Source: DASRHK01 sp035650495
Lineage (GTDB): Bacteria; Pseudomonadota; Gammaproteobacteria; Nevskiales; Nevskiaceae
Assembly: GCA_035650495.1 (NCBI GenBank)
Contig: DASRHK010000086.1
Location: 1 to 15,258 of the forward strand
Direction of reading: 5' to 3'
DNA length: 15,258 nt
Shown here: in pieces, positions 1-6,968 of the stretch
Layout of the letters: every line of letters begins with the position of its first letter
Position numbering within the stretch: position 1 is the stretch's first letter
The notes under the pieces: model-generated
The model's database searches: none
What the model was told of the DNA's origin: nothing
Seen by the model: the letters and a program-made list of their open reading frames with translations, nothing else
Translations under genes and position numbers: made by a program

Positions 1-678
1 CACGTTGAGCACCGCACCGTAGTTCCAGGCGCTGCCGCCATTGCCCGGGTACGACAGGAACTGCGTGTAGTACTTCACGTGCACGCCGTCGAGCTGAGGC
101 AGCTCCGGCACATATCGGATCAGGCCGTTGAGGCCGGTTCCGCCGAACAGCGTGCCCTGCGGTCCCTTGAGCACTTCCACGGTCGCCATGTCGAAAGGAT
201 TCGGATCGAGCTGGACCTTCGGCAGGAACGGGTCGGAGAACGGGATGTCGCCCAGCAGCGTGCCGGCCGTGGCATTGGCGCCCAACGGCGTGGAGATGCC
301 GCGAATGGTCACGCGCTTCTGCTGGCCACCGGTGCCTTCGTCGGTGAGGTTGACGCCGGGCACCTGCTGCACGATCTGGTCGAGGCTCTGGATCCCCTCG
401 CGCTCGAGATCTTCTCCGCTGAGCACGTTGACGGTCCCGGCGATCTTGCGCAGCGGCGTGACGCGCTTGGTCGAGGTCACAACGACTTCCTGCAGCTGCG
501 TTGCGCCCGACGCTTCCGTCGCCGCCGGGAGCTCTTCCTTCTTGTCCGACTGCGGCGTCACCGGAATGGTGTCGAGCGGCTTGTCCGTCGTCGCCGGCTC
601 CTGCGCAGCCTCCTGCGCTTGCGCGCCGCGGAGCGCGCAGATCAGGACGAGCCCGACGAGGGAGCTCCTCGTGCTCAC
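1..678 (-). CDS. TonB-dependent outer-membrane receptor, N-terminal part (cut by window edge)
   Basis: This is the first 226 codons of a TonB-dependent receptor; the beta-barrel lies beyond the left edge. Residues 1-21 form a signal peptide ending at AQA, followed by a low-complexity linker. A TonB-box-like segment EVVVTS lies at about residues 64-69. The plug domain runs from about 75 to 190, with the family signatures QIVQQVPGV, VTIRGIS and VEVLKGPQGTLFG (167-179). Receptors of this family import large or scarce ligands across the outer membrane using TonB-ExbBD energy. The GTG start at 678 overlaps the TetR stop codon as GTGA (675-678), so the two genes are probably translationally coupled. 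Linkage to a TetR regulator and a divergent MFS carrier suggests uptake of an organic substrate rather than iron, but this is inference. The ligand cannot be named without the barrel. Confidence 0.93.
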   Translation of the reverse strand, partial: MSTRSSLVGLVLICALRGAQAQEAAQEPATTDKPLDTIPVTPQSDKKEELPAATEASGATQLQEVVVTSTKRVTPLRKIAGTVNVLSGEDLEREGIQSLDQIVQQVPGVNLTDEGTGGQQKRVTIRGISTPLGANATAGTLLGDIPFSDPFLPKVQLDPNPFDMATVEVLKGPQGTLFGGTGLNGLIRYVPELPQLDGVHVKYYTQFLSYPGNGGSAWNYGAVLNV

Positions 679-1310
679 GGCAGCAGCCCGTCCACCACGA
701 GCTCGAGCGCACGGCGCTGCATCCCGCCGCGGTACGCGGCTGCGAGCCTCGTCAGCTGAGGCGCAAGCTCGGCTGATTCATCCGTGAAGGCCTGCACCAC
801 CGCAGCTTGCAGCGCAGGGTCCTGCTGGCGCGCGAGCTCGACCCCCCACGCATGCGCGAGGTTGGTCACGATCGAGTAGATCACCATGGCGCGCTCGAAA
901 TCGACGCCGCACGCGACCAGCACCTTCACGCCCTGGCTCACGTGCCGCGCAATCACCGCTGCGCTGGCGCTGCCGTGGATCGTCAGCAGATACGGATGGG
1001 CCCGATTGACCTCGAGCCAATCCATGCCCAGGCGCACCAGCTGCTGGCGGAGCTCGCGCTTGCTCTTCGCCGCGAGCGGGCGCACGCCAGCGCTGATCTG
1101 CGCCGTCACGGCGTCGCGGAGATCCTGCAGATTACGGAAGTAGCGCGACAGCGCGCCGACCGCCACGCCGAGCTCGCGGGCGACGCCGCGGAACGTCAGC
1201 GAATCCGGCCCGTCGCGATCGAGCAGCTCGATCGTGATCCGCACGATCTCGTCGCGGCTGGTGCTCGGCCGCGGGCCCGGACGCGTCGCGGCAGCTGCGG
1301 CTTTCGCCAT
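675..1310 (-). CDS. TetR/AcrR-family transcriptional regulator
   Basis: This 211-residue protein has the usual TetR length and layout. A basic, Ala/Pro-rich N-terminal tail is followed by a TetR_N helix-turn-helix at about residues 18-64, with the typical core TFRGVARELGVAVGALSRYF. A helical C-terminal ligand-binding and dimerisation domain (about 80-205) carries no obvious family signature. The ATG at 1310 is preceded by GGGGAT at SD distance, which supports this start. It is the first gene of a pair with the TonB receptor (4-bp overlap) and is divergent from the MFS transporter. Two palindromes in the shared upstream region are the natural candidates for its operators. It most likely represses itself, the receptor and the transporter until a ligand is present. 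The family call is firm; ligand and targets are inferred. Confidence 0.93.
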   Translation of the reverse strand: MAKAAAAATRPGPRPSTSRDEIVRITIELLDRDGPDSLTFRGVARELGVAVGALSRYFRNLQDLRDAVTAQISAGVRPLAAKSKRELRQQLVRLGMDWLEVNRAHPYLLTIHGSASAAVIARHVSQGVKVLVACGVDFERAMVIYSIVTNLAHAWGVELARQQDPALQAAVVQAFTDESAELAPQLTRLAAAYRGGMQRRALELVVDGLLP

Positions 1311-1334
1311 TGCGGATCCCCGTGGACGGTAATT

Positions 1335-1349
1335 GAGGACAGTGTCCTC
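1335..1349. promoter_or_regulatory. Perfect 7-bp-arm palindrome, candidate TetR operator 1
   Basis: GAGGACA-G-TGTCCTC is a perfect inverted repeat with 7-bp arms around one central base. It lies between the divergent TetR and MFS genes, 25 bp upstream of the TetR ATG and 20 bp upstream of the MFS ATG. TetR-family dimers typically bind such palindromes next to their own gene. The site overlaps a possible -35 element (TTGAGG, 1333-1338) for the MFS gene. Binding is inferred. Confidence 0.6.
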
Positions 1350-1355
1350 TGTTTA

Positions 1356-1371
1356 CATACACTGTTGTATG
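1356..1371. promoter_or_regulatory. Second palindrome overlapping the MFS start codon, candidate operator 2
   Basis: CATACA-CTGT-TGTATG has perfect 6-bp arms around a 4-bp centre, and its last three bases are the ATG at 1369. Its sequence differs from the palindrome at 1335-1349. It may therefore bind a different regulator, or be a second site for the same one. A -10-like TACATA (1354-1359) or TACACT (1358-1363) falls inside it, so occupancy would block transcription of the MFS gene. Confidence 0.45.
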
Positions 1372-2760
1372 ATTCGATCGATGTCAAGCCCGACCCGACT
1401 GCCGCGCGGCCTGCTGGTCGCCTTCTGCCTGCCCTCGCTCGTGCTCGGCGTGATGCACGGGCCCGAAGGGATGATCCAGTCGGTCTACGCCAAGCACGCG
1501 GCGCTCTCCCTCACCGCGCTCGCGGCGGCGATGCTGGCGACCAAGATGTTCGACGCGATCACCTACCCGCTGATCGGGACGCTCAGCGATCGCGCCTACG
1601 CGCGCACGGGCTCGCGCCGCGGCTGGGTGATCGGCGGCTCGCTGCTGTCGGTCGTCGGCGTGTGGTTCCTGCTGCGGCCGCCGCAGGAAGTGACCGTCGT
1701 CTACTTCGGCATCTGGATGGCCGTCACCTACGTCGGCTGGAAGGTGATCGAGATCCCGCTGCAGGCGTGGAGCTACACGCTCTCCGCCGACTACGCGCAG
1801 CGCGCGCGCGTGCAGGCGTGGCGCGCATTCGCGCAGATCGCCGGTCCGTTCCTGTTCTTCGCGATGCCGTACATCGCGATGCAGATCGGCTACTCCGACA
1901 GCTCCGAGCTCGACTTCCGGAATCTCGGCTTCGCCGCGGTGGTCTGCGCGGTCGCGCTGCCGCTTGCGACGGCGATCATGGTCGCGCGCGTGCCGAGCGA
2001 AAGCACGGGTCCCCCGCCGGCACCACGGCGCTTCTCCGCGAAGGAATTCGTCCGCGCGGTTCGCGACAACCCGCCATTGCTGCGCCTGTGCGCCGCATTC
2101 CTGCCGTTCAATCTGCTGGTGGGCGTGCTGAACGGCGTCGCTTACCTCTACATCGACGCGTATCTCGGGCTCGGCAAGCAATTCGCGGCCATCGCGGCCG
2201 CGGCCTTGCTCGCGACGCTCGTGGGCTTGCCGTTCTGGAGCGCGCTCGCGGCGCGTTACGAGCGACATCGCGTCTGGGCGGGATGCATGGCTGCGGCGGG
2301 CATCGCGTTCGCGGGCTTCGCGGCGGCATCGCCGGGACCGCTCGCGCTGCCGTTGTGCTTCGTCTGTTACCCGATCATCTTCTTCTGCGTCTCGAGCTCC
2401 GTCATCGTCTACACGATGTCCGCCGACATCGTGGACTACGGCAAGCTCAACCTCGGCGAGGATCACGGCGGCCTCTACGGCGCGCTGTTCTTCTTCCTGC
2501 AGAAATCGCTGATGGGCGTTTCGGCCGCAGCGGGCCTCGCGCTGATCGGCATGTTCGGCTTCGACGCCACCGCCGCAGTCCAGTCCGCGAGCGGCGTGAT
2601 CGGCATCAAGCTCACCGGCGCGATCCTGCCCGCAATCGGGATGATCGGCGCCGCGGCGATCATCTGGAACTATCCGCTGACAAGAGCGCGCATGGCGGAA
2701 GTCCAGGCAGCGCTCGCGAAGCGCGACAGCGCGATTCGACCGGATCAATTCTCCCAGTAG
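1369..2760 (+). CDS. MFS transporter, glycoside-pentoside-hexuronide (GPH/MFS_2) type
   Basis: This 463-residue inner-membrane carrier has about 12 hydrophobic segments. It shows both GPH landmarks. After the second membrane segment comes DAITYPLIGTLSDRAYAR and a basic TGSRRGW turn (about 61-86), equivalent to the family motif DPxxGxLSDR. In the C-terminal half, MSADIVDYGKLNLGEDHGG (about 350-368) precedes a GLYGALFFFLQKS helix. GPH carriers are cation symporters for sugars, glycosides and other organic compounds. No Shine-Dalgarno motif precedes ATG 1369 or the in-frame ATG 1381, and a TTG at 1333 is unlikely because it lies in the -35/operator region. A leaderless start at 1369 fits the promoter candidates; 1381 remains possible. 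The 3' end overlaps the convergent sulfatase gene by 16 bp. Divergence from the TetR/TonB-receptor pair suggests it carries the same ligand across the inner membrane (inference). Confidence 0.9.
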   Translation: MIRSMSSPTRLPRGLLVAFCLPSLVLGVMHGPEGMIQSVYAKHAALSLTALAAAMLATKMFDAITYPLIGTLSDRAYARTGSRRGWVIGGSLLSVVGVWFLLRPPQEVTVVYFGIWMAVTYVGWKVIEIPLQAWSYTLSADYAQRARVQAWRAFAQIAGPFLFFAMPYIAMQIGYSDSSELDFRNLGFAAVVCAVALPLATAIMVARVPSESTGPPPAPRRFSAKEFVRAVRDNPPLLRLCAAFLPFNLLVGVLNGVAYLYIDAYLGLGKQFAAIAAAALLATLVGLPFWSALAARYERHRVWAGCMAAAGIAFAGFAAASPGPLALPLCFVCYPIIFFCVSSSVIVYTMSADIVDYGKLNLGEDHGGLYGALFFFLQKSLMGVSAAAGLALIGMFGFDATAAVQSASGVIGIKLTGAILPAIGMIGAAAIIWNYPLTRARMAEVQAALAKRDSAIRPDQFSQ

Positions 2761-4394
2761 ACGAACTCGTCGTCGGCCGAATCGGGCTGATCGAGCGTCT
2801 TGTCGACTGCGACCGGCATCGACAGGAACGACGGCCACGCCGGCGCCTGCATTTCCTTGTCGTGCGCGTCGAGCAGCGCTTTGAGCTCCGCGAGCTTCGC
2901 CGGCTCCTGGTCCGCGAGATTCTTCTGCTCGGTCGGATCGACGTCGAGGTGGAACAGCCAATCCTTTTTCGGCAGCTCCGCGCTCTGCAATTTCCAGCCG
3001 TTCGCCCATACCGAGCGATAGCTGCCGTCGCGCCAGAACAGCACGTCGTGCGGATCGCCGCTCTTCTGCCGATCGAGATACGGCAGGAGATTCACGCCGT
3101 CGATCACGCGATCCGTCGGCAGTGATGCTCCCGCGGCGGCGGCAGCCGTGGGAAGGATGTCGACCGAATGGATCGGCCGGTCGTATTGCGATCCGGCTGG
3201 AATGTGTCCCGGCCACTTCGCCGCGAACGGCACGTGCATGCCGCCTTCGAAATACGTCAGCTTCCAGCCGCGATACGGCTTGTTCGCATCGGGCAGCCCG
3301 ATGTAATTCGGCGCGCCGTTGTCGCTGGTGAAGATGATCAGCGTGTTGTCCTCGAGGCCTTCGTCCTTGAGCGCCTGCACGATGCGGCCGACGCTGCGAT
3401 CGAGCGCGCGCACCATCGCCGCGTAGACACGCTCGCGATGCGAGAGCGTCGCCGGCTCCGCATCGAAGTCGGCCTTCGACGCTTGCAGTGGCGTGTGCAC
3501 GGCCCAGTGCGCGAGATAGAGGAAGAACGGCTGATTGCGATTCGCGTGGATCGCGTGGATCGCTTCGTCGGTGTAGTAGTCGGTGAGATAGCCCTTCGGC
3601 TCGAACCACTCGCTCTCGTTGAAGCTCGCGGCGTAGCGCATGTTCGGCCACAGGAACTGGTCGATCGGATCGAAATCCTGCTTGGAGTTCTCGACTGCGG
3701 GATCGTCCTCGCGCATGTAGAGGCCGCTCTCCATGTAGAGCGTCTCGTCGAAGCCCTGATTCTGCGGCCGCAGCTCGTGGGTACCGCCGAGATGCCACTT
3801 GCCGATGTGCATCGTGTGATAGCCGCGCGACTTGAGCAGCTTCGCGATGGTGATCTCGGTGGGCGGCATGCCGAGCTCGTTGAAGTCGGCGATCTGGCTC
3901 GCGCGCTCGGGGTGCATGACGATCTTATGCACGCGCGACGGATCCGCGAACATCGGCGCGACTTGCGCCATGCGGCCCGGCGTCGGCGTGTACTCGAAGC
4001 CGAAGCGCGACGAATAGCGCCCCGTCAGCAGCGTCGCGCGTGACGGCGAGCACACCGCGTTGCCGGAATAGCCGCGATCGAAGCGCACGCCGGCTTTGGC
4101 GAGCGCGTCGATGTTCGGTGTCGGCTGCGCGGGCATGCCATGGCCGTAGAGCGACACGTCGTTGAAACCGAGGTCGTCCGCGAGGATGACCACGACGTTC
4201 GGCGGACGCTCGTTCGCCGGCGTCGATGCGGTCTCAGGGCCTTGCTGCCACGGGATCGGTCGATTCGGCGCTCGCGGATGCTTGAGATCGGTCATCCAGC
4301 CGAGCATGTGCGAGAGGAGATAGCGTCGCTCCGCGTACGCACTCGCGGCGACGACGACGAGGATCAGCGTGACGATGCCGAGGAATTTCTTCAT
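2745..4394 (-). CDS. Membrane-anchored type I sulfatase (arylsulfatase family)
   Basis: This 549-residue protein belongs to the formylglycine-dependent sulfatase / alkaline phosphatase superfamily and hydrolyses sulfate esters. Residues 4-21 form an uncleaved or cleavable hydrophobic signal, placing the enzyme in the periplasm. The metal site is VVVILADDLGFNDVSLYG (D73, D74). The sulfatase signature CSPSRATLLTGR has the conserved Cys115 that would be converted to formylglycine, and Arg119. Other expected active-site residues are GKWHLGG (K199, H201), H300 in HWAVHTPL, the TSDNG motif (D358, N359) and K378. It therefore looks catalytically complete. Cys-type enzymes need a formylglycine-generating enzyme, which is not in this window. 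The start at 4394 gives an ATGA overlap (4391-4394) with the upstream membrane protein. It is the last gene of the operon. The substrate is unknown; residues after about 520 are a family-specific tail. Confidence 0.93.
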   Translation of the reverse strand: MKKFLGIVTLILVVVAASAYAERRYLLSHMLGWMTDLKHPRAPNRPIPWQQGPETASTPANERPPNVVVILADDLGFNDVSLYGHGMPAQPTPNIDALAKAGVRFDRGYSGNAVCSPSRATLLTGRYSSRFGFEYTPTPGRMAQVAPMFADPSRVHKIVMHPERASQIADFNELGMPPTEITIAKLLKSRGYHTMHIGKWHLGGTHELRPQNQGFDETLYMESGLYMREDDPAVENSKQDFDPIDQFLWPNMRYAASFNESEWFEPKGYLTDYYTDEAIHAIHANRNQPFFLYLAHWAVHTPLQASKADFDAEPATLSHRERVYAAMVRALDRSVGRIVQALKDEGLEDNTLIIFTSDNGAPNYIGLPDANKPYRGWKLTYFEGGMHVPFAAKWPGHIPAGSQYDRPIHSVDILPTAAAAAGASLPTDRVIDGVNLLPYLDRQKSGDPHDVLFWRDGSYRSVWANGWKLQSAELPKKDWLFHLDVDPTEQKNLADQEPAKLAELKALLDAHDKEMQAPAWPSFLSMPVAVDKTLDQPDSADDEFVYWEN

Positions 4395-5041
4395 GGCTCT
4401 CGTGGGCCGCCCTTCAGGGCGATATGAACAATGAGTCCAATGAGGACCAGGATCGCCGCTACAAGGCCGCGCACGAAGACCAGCGAGAAGATCGTCGCCG
4501 TCGGGAACACTTGCGTCTTCTCGATCGACGCCCACTTGTGCACGGCCACGCCCTGCCCAGCGAGATCGGCGACCATCTCGAGCATGTCGCGCCGGCTGCG
4601 ATAACGCACGATCGCGACGCGATCCCACTGCTCGTCGCCGGCCTCGCCGATGAAGCGGCCTTGCGGCTTGCCGAGGAACACCGGCACGTTGCCGTGCTTG
4701 AACAGATACGGCGCGATCGCGCGGTTGTAGAGCGCGTCGGCCTCGAGCGGATCGTCGGCGCGCGGGCCGGTGTAGGTGTCCGGATAAAGCGCCTTCGCAC
4801 GGTACTTGATGAGATTCACCATGAAGTACTCGTTACCGTCGTCCTGCGCCGCGAGCTCATGCAGCTCGTCGCGGATGTGCGGGTCGGTGTTCGGCTCGTT
4901 CTTCGCATGCTCGGCGATCTTCGCGAAGATCGCGTCGCTTTCGGCTTGCGTCATCGGCTTGGCGTGACCGCCGTACCAGAATACGAAGGCCGCGAAGAGT
5001 GCCGCGAGCACGATCCACAAAACGACTTGCGAGCGTTTCAT
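4391..5041 (-). CDS. Membrane-tethered DUF1330-like (dimeric alpha-beta barrel) protein
   Basis: This 216-residue protein has no function I can name. A membrane helix at about residues 6-24 and a second at about 184-208 flank a soluble domain. The soluble domain has two features resembling DUF1330/EthD-type ferredoxin-like folds: a strand EYFMVNLIKYR (71-81) and a later strand-helix unit WDRVAIVRYRSRRDMLEM (139-156). The same landmarks occur in the gene just upstream, so the two are probably distant paralogues. The helices would hold the domain on one side of the inner membrane; the positive-inside rule does not settle which side. The start at 5041 and the stop at 4391 both form ATGA overlaps with the neighbouring genes, so its product is probably needed in fixed ratio with them. 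The family assignment is by eye and moderate; the membrane topology is well supported. Confidence 0.72.
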   Translation of the reverse strand: MKRSQVVLWIVLAALFAAFVFWYGGHAKPMTQAESDAIFAKIAEHAKNEPNTDPHIRDELHELAAQDDGNEYFMVNLIKYRAKALYPDTYTGPRADDPLEADALYNRAIAPYLFKHGNVPVFLGKPQGRFIGEAGDEQWDRVAIVRYRSRRDMLEMVADLAGQGVAVHKWASIEKTQVFPTATIFSLVFVRGLVAAILVLIGLIVHIALKGGPREP

Positions 5042-5820
5042 CGCCAGGTGAACTCCGGTGCCGGCTTGGTGACCACGAGCCCCTGCCCGTTCTCGGCGAG
5101 GCCCGCTTCCCGATGATGCAATCCCGCGCGATAACGCTTGAGCCGCGCCATGCGTCCGAACGTCGCGCGACCCGGATACTGCATCAGCGCGAACTCGTCC
5201 CACTTGCCGATCCCCGGATCGCCGCCGTTGCCGATCAGGATCTGCAGATAGCGCGCGGCGTAGAGCAGCTTCGCACCGAGCGAATGCGTCGCGAGCAACG
5301 CAACCTTGCCGTAACGGTAGTACGCCGCGCGTCCCGACTGCGGCTTGAACTTGAGCCAGTTCACCATCGTCACCGGCGAGTTCTGATCGGCGTGCGTCCG
5401 CAATTCGTCGATCGCAGCCTGCGTCGGCATCACGCTGCTGATGCCGACGCCGGGCTCTTCCGTGTTCTCTTCGGTGTTGTCGAACGGCCAGTGCGGCAGC
5501 ACCCGCGCCATCACCGCGGAGGTGACGCGGATCGCGCGCGGCTGCACCGAGATCGCCGCGACTTCCAATGCCTTCAGATCGATCTTGCCGAGCGACTCGG
5601 CGAACGCGAGTGCATCGTTGCCGTGACGGAATTCGTAGAGCCGCAGCTCGTCGAACTTCGCCAGCGGTCCGCAGAACACCTGCTCCGCGCGCGCAGCCCA
5701 GATCAGATGGGGGTCGCCCTTCAGGGCGACGCCGCTGTATTGCACGAACAACGCGACGGGCCGCGACAAGTCGCGGCGGCGGAACACTTCGAGCTGGCTC
5801 TTGGAAGGTTGAGCGTTCAT
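5038..5820 (-). CDS. Soluble DUF1330-like protein
   Basis: This 260-residue protein has no signal peptide or membrane segment and is presumably cytoplasmic. The C-terminal half has VTMVNWLKFKP (149-159) and KWDEFALMQYPGRATFGRM (206-224). This strand/helix pattern is found in DUF1330 and related dimeric alpha-beta barrel proteins. The N-terminal half (about 57-92) may be a second, degenerate unit. The membrane-bound product of the next gene shares MVN and WDxxxxxxYxxR at matching positions. Members of this fold include stress-response, monooxygenase and ring-degradation helper proteins, but many have no known activity, and none can be assigned here. It starts with ATG at 5820 in an ATGA overlap with the preceding GST gene and ends in another ATGA overlap. 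That fixes both its start and its place in the operon. Confidence 0.72.
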   Translation of the reverse strand: MNAQPSKSQLEVFRRRDLSRPVALFVQYSGVALKGDPHLIWAARAEQVFCGPLAKFDELRLYEFRHGNDALAFAESLGKIDLKALEVAAISVQPRAIRVTSAVMARVLPHWPFDNTEENTEEPGVGISSVMPTQAAIDELRTHADQNSPVTMVNWLKFKPQSGRAAYYRYGKVALLATHSLGAKLLYAARYLQILIGNGGDPGIGKWDEFALMQYPGRATFGRMARLKRYRAGLHHREAGLAENGQGLVVTKPAPEFTWR

Positions 5821-6968
5821 TCGGTCGGATCAGAAGGAAGATCCCAAGGCGTGCCTTGGTACATGCGCAGGCCGTAGAGGCCACGCGCGGGACGGTAATG
5901 CTGCTTCAGCGGCAGTTCGAACTCGCGATCGAGCCCGGCGTCGATGATGCGCGCCGTGTCGAGCCATTGCGGAATCGCGAAGCGCTCGAGCCGCGAGCGC
6001 ACGCGCCGCTGCGCTCCGTCGTCGAGCGCGCGCCAGGCTTTCAGCAATTGGCCGCGACAGGCGACGCGATAGCGCACGACCGGCATGCGCGGATACCAGT
6101 CGTCGTCGAGCTTGAGATCGAAGCGCTTCTCGTTGCGCGCGTACGACTCGGCGTTGCGCTCGAGGTAGTGCACATAGTCCTGGCCGATCTCGCGGAATAC
6201 GCCGTCCCAGGCGGGATCGGAGAAGTCGTCGAGCTTGCCCGCACCATCGCGATCACCGCGCGCATTCCACACGCGCGCAACCCATGCGAATACGGCCGGC
6301 GCAGTGTCGAGCATGATCTTCGCCGGCGCCGGATCGAGCGCGAAGTGGCGGAACATCGACGCGAAGAACGCGAAGTCGACGAGGCTCGGTCGATCGCCGA
6401 GCAGGAAGCGTCGCGTCGCGAGCAAAGCGGAGAGCTGCGCGAGCGTGCGGTGATACAGCGCCTCGACCGCCGCGCGATTGTGCTTGCGCACGCCGTCGCC
6501 GCGGACGAACACGAGATATTGCCGCCAGCGGAAATACCAGCCGACGAGCGCGGACGCGTGCCAGGTGTTCGCCGCGAGCTCGTGACCGAGGCGGCGACGT
6601 CGCAGGATGTGCGAGTCGGCGAATTGCCAGCGGTAGTACATCGCGGGGCGCCACATCCACTCGTCGGCGTAGTCCTCGACCAGCAGCGAGATGAAGCGCG
6701 TCGCGGCGTCCTCGGGATACACGGAATGCCGCGGATGCTCGCGCTCGAGCCACTGCATCATCGGCGTGGTGTCCTTGAGCCAGCGGCCGTCCGGCATCCG
6801 CATCGCCGGCACTTTCATGAAGCCGGTCGCGGGCAGGATCACCTTGCGCATGATCTCGATGTTGATCTCGATGCGCTCGCACGGGATCTGCTTGTAGCGC
6901 AGGAACGCTTCGAGCTTGCCGCTGAAGTACGACGAGTCGGAGACGTAGAGCTGGTACGGCGTGCTCAC
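5817..6968 (-). CDS. Glutathione S-transferase-family protein with long C-terminal extension (copy 1)
   Basis: This 383-residue protein has an N-terminal thioredoxin-like GST domain. It carries YVSDSSYFSGKLEAFLRYK (8-26; a Ser in the usual catalytic region), the cis-proline turn KVPAM (52-56) and a glutathione-contacting acidic/Thr pair at D66-T67. A helical GST C-terminal domain follows, with the N-capping-type motif GDRPSLVDFAFF (191-202). About 150 further residues after that have no GST counterpart, whereas typical GSTs are 200-230 residues. It is clearly homologous to the next upstream gene, sharing the pattern E..DE......AM.YRW.F after the thioredoxin part. The start is GTG at 6968 within a GTGA overlap; the end is an ATGA overlap. 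Likely roles are glutathione-dependent conjugation, dehalogenation, isomerisation or ether cleavage of a catabolic intermediate. Which one applies cannot be read from sequence. Confidence 0.85.
   Translation of the reverse strand: MSTPYQLYVSDSSYFSGKLEAFLRYKQIPCERIEINIEIMRKVILPATGFMKVPAMRMPDGRWLKDTTPMMQWLEREHPRHSVYPEDAATRFISLLVEDYADEWMWRPAMYYRWQFADSHILRRRRLGHELAANTWHASALVGWYFRWRQYLVFVRGDGVRKHNRAAVEALYHRTLAQLSALLATRRFLLGDRPSLVDFAFFASMFRHFALDPAPAKIMLDTAPAVFAWVARVWNARGDRDGAGKLDDFSDPAWDGVFREIGQDYVHYLERNAESYARNEKRFDLKLDDDWYPRMPVVRYRVACRGQLLKAWRALDDGAQRRVRSRLERFAIPQWLDTARIIDAGLDREFELPLKQHYRPARGLYGLRMYQGTPWDLPSDPTE

Noticed and set aside
807..3125. A 772-codon plus-strand open frame, and an 804-codon minus-strand one at 1384-3798, across TetR, MFS and sulfatase
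   Set aside because: Both cross several well-supported genes in other frames and have low-complexity Arg/Ala composition. They are GC-rich shadows.
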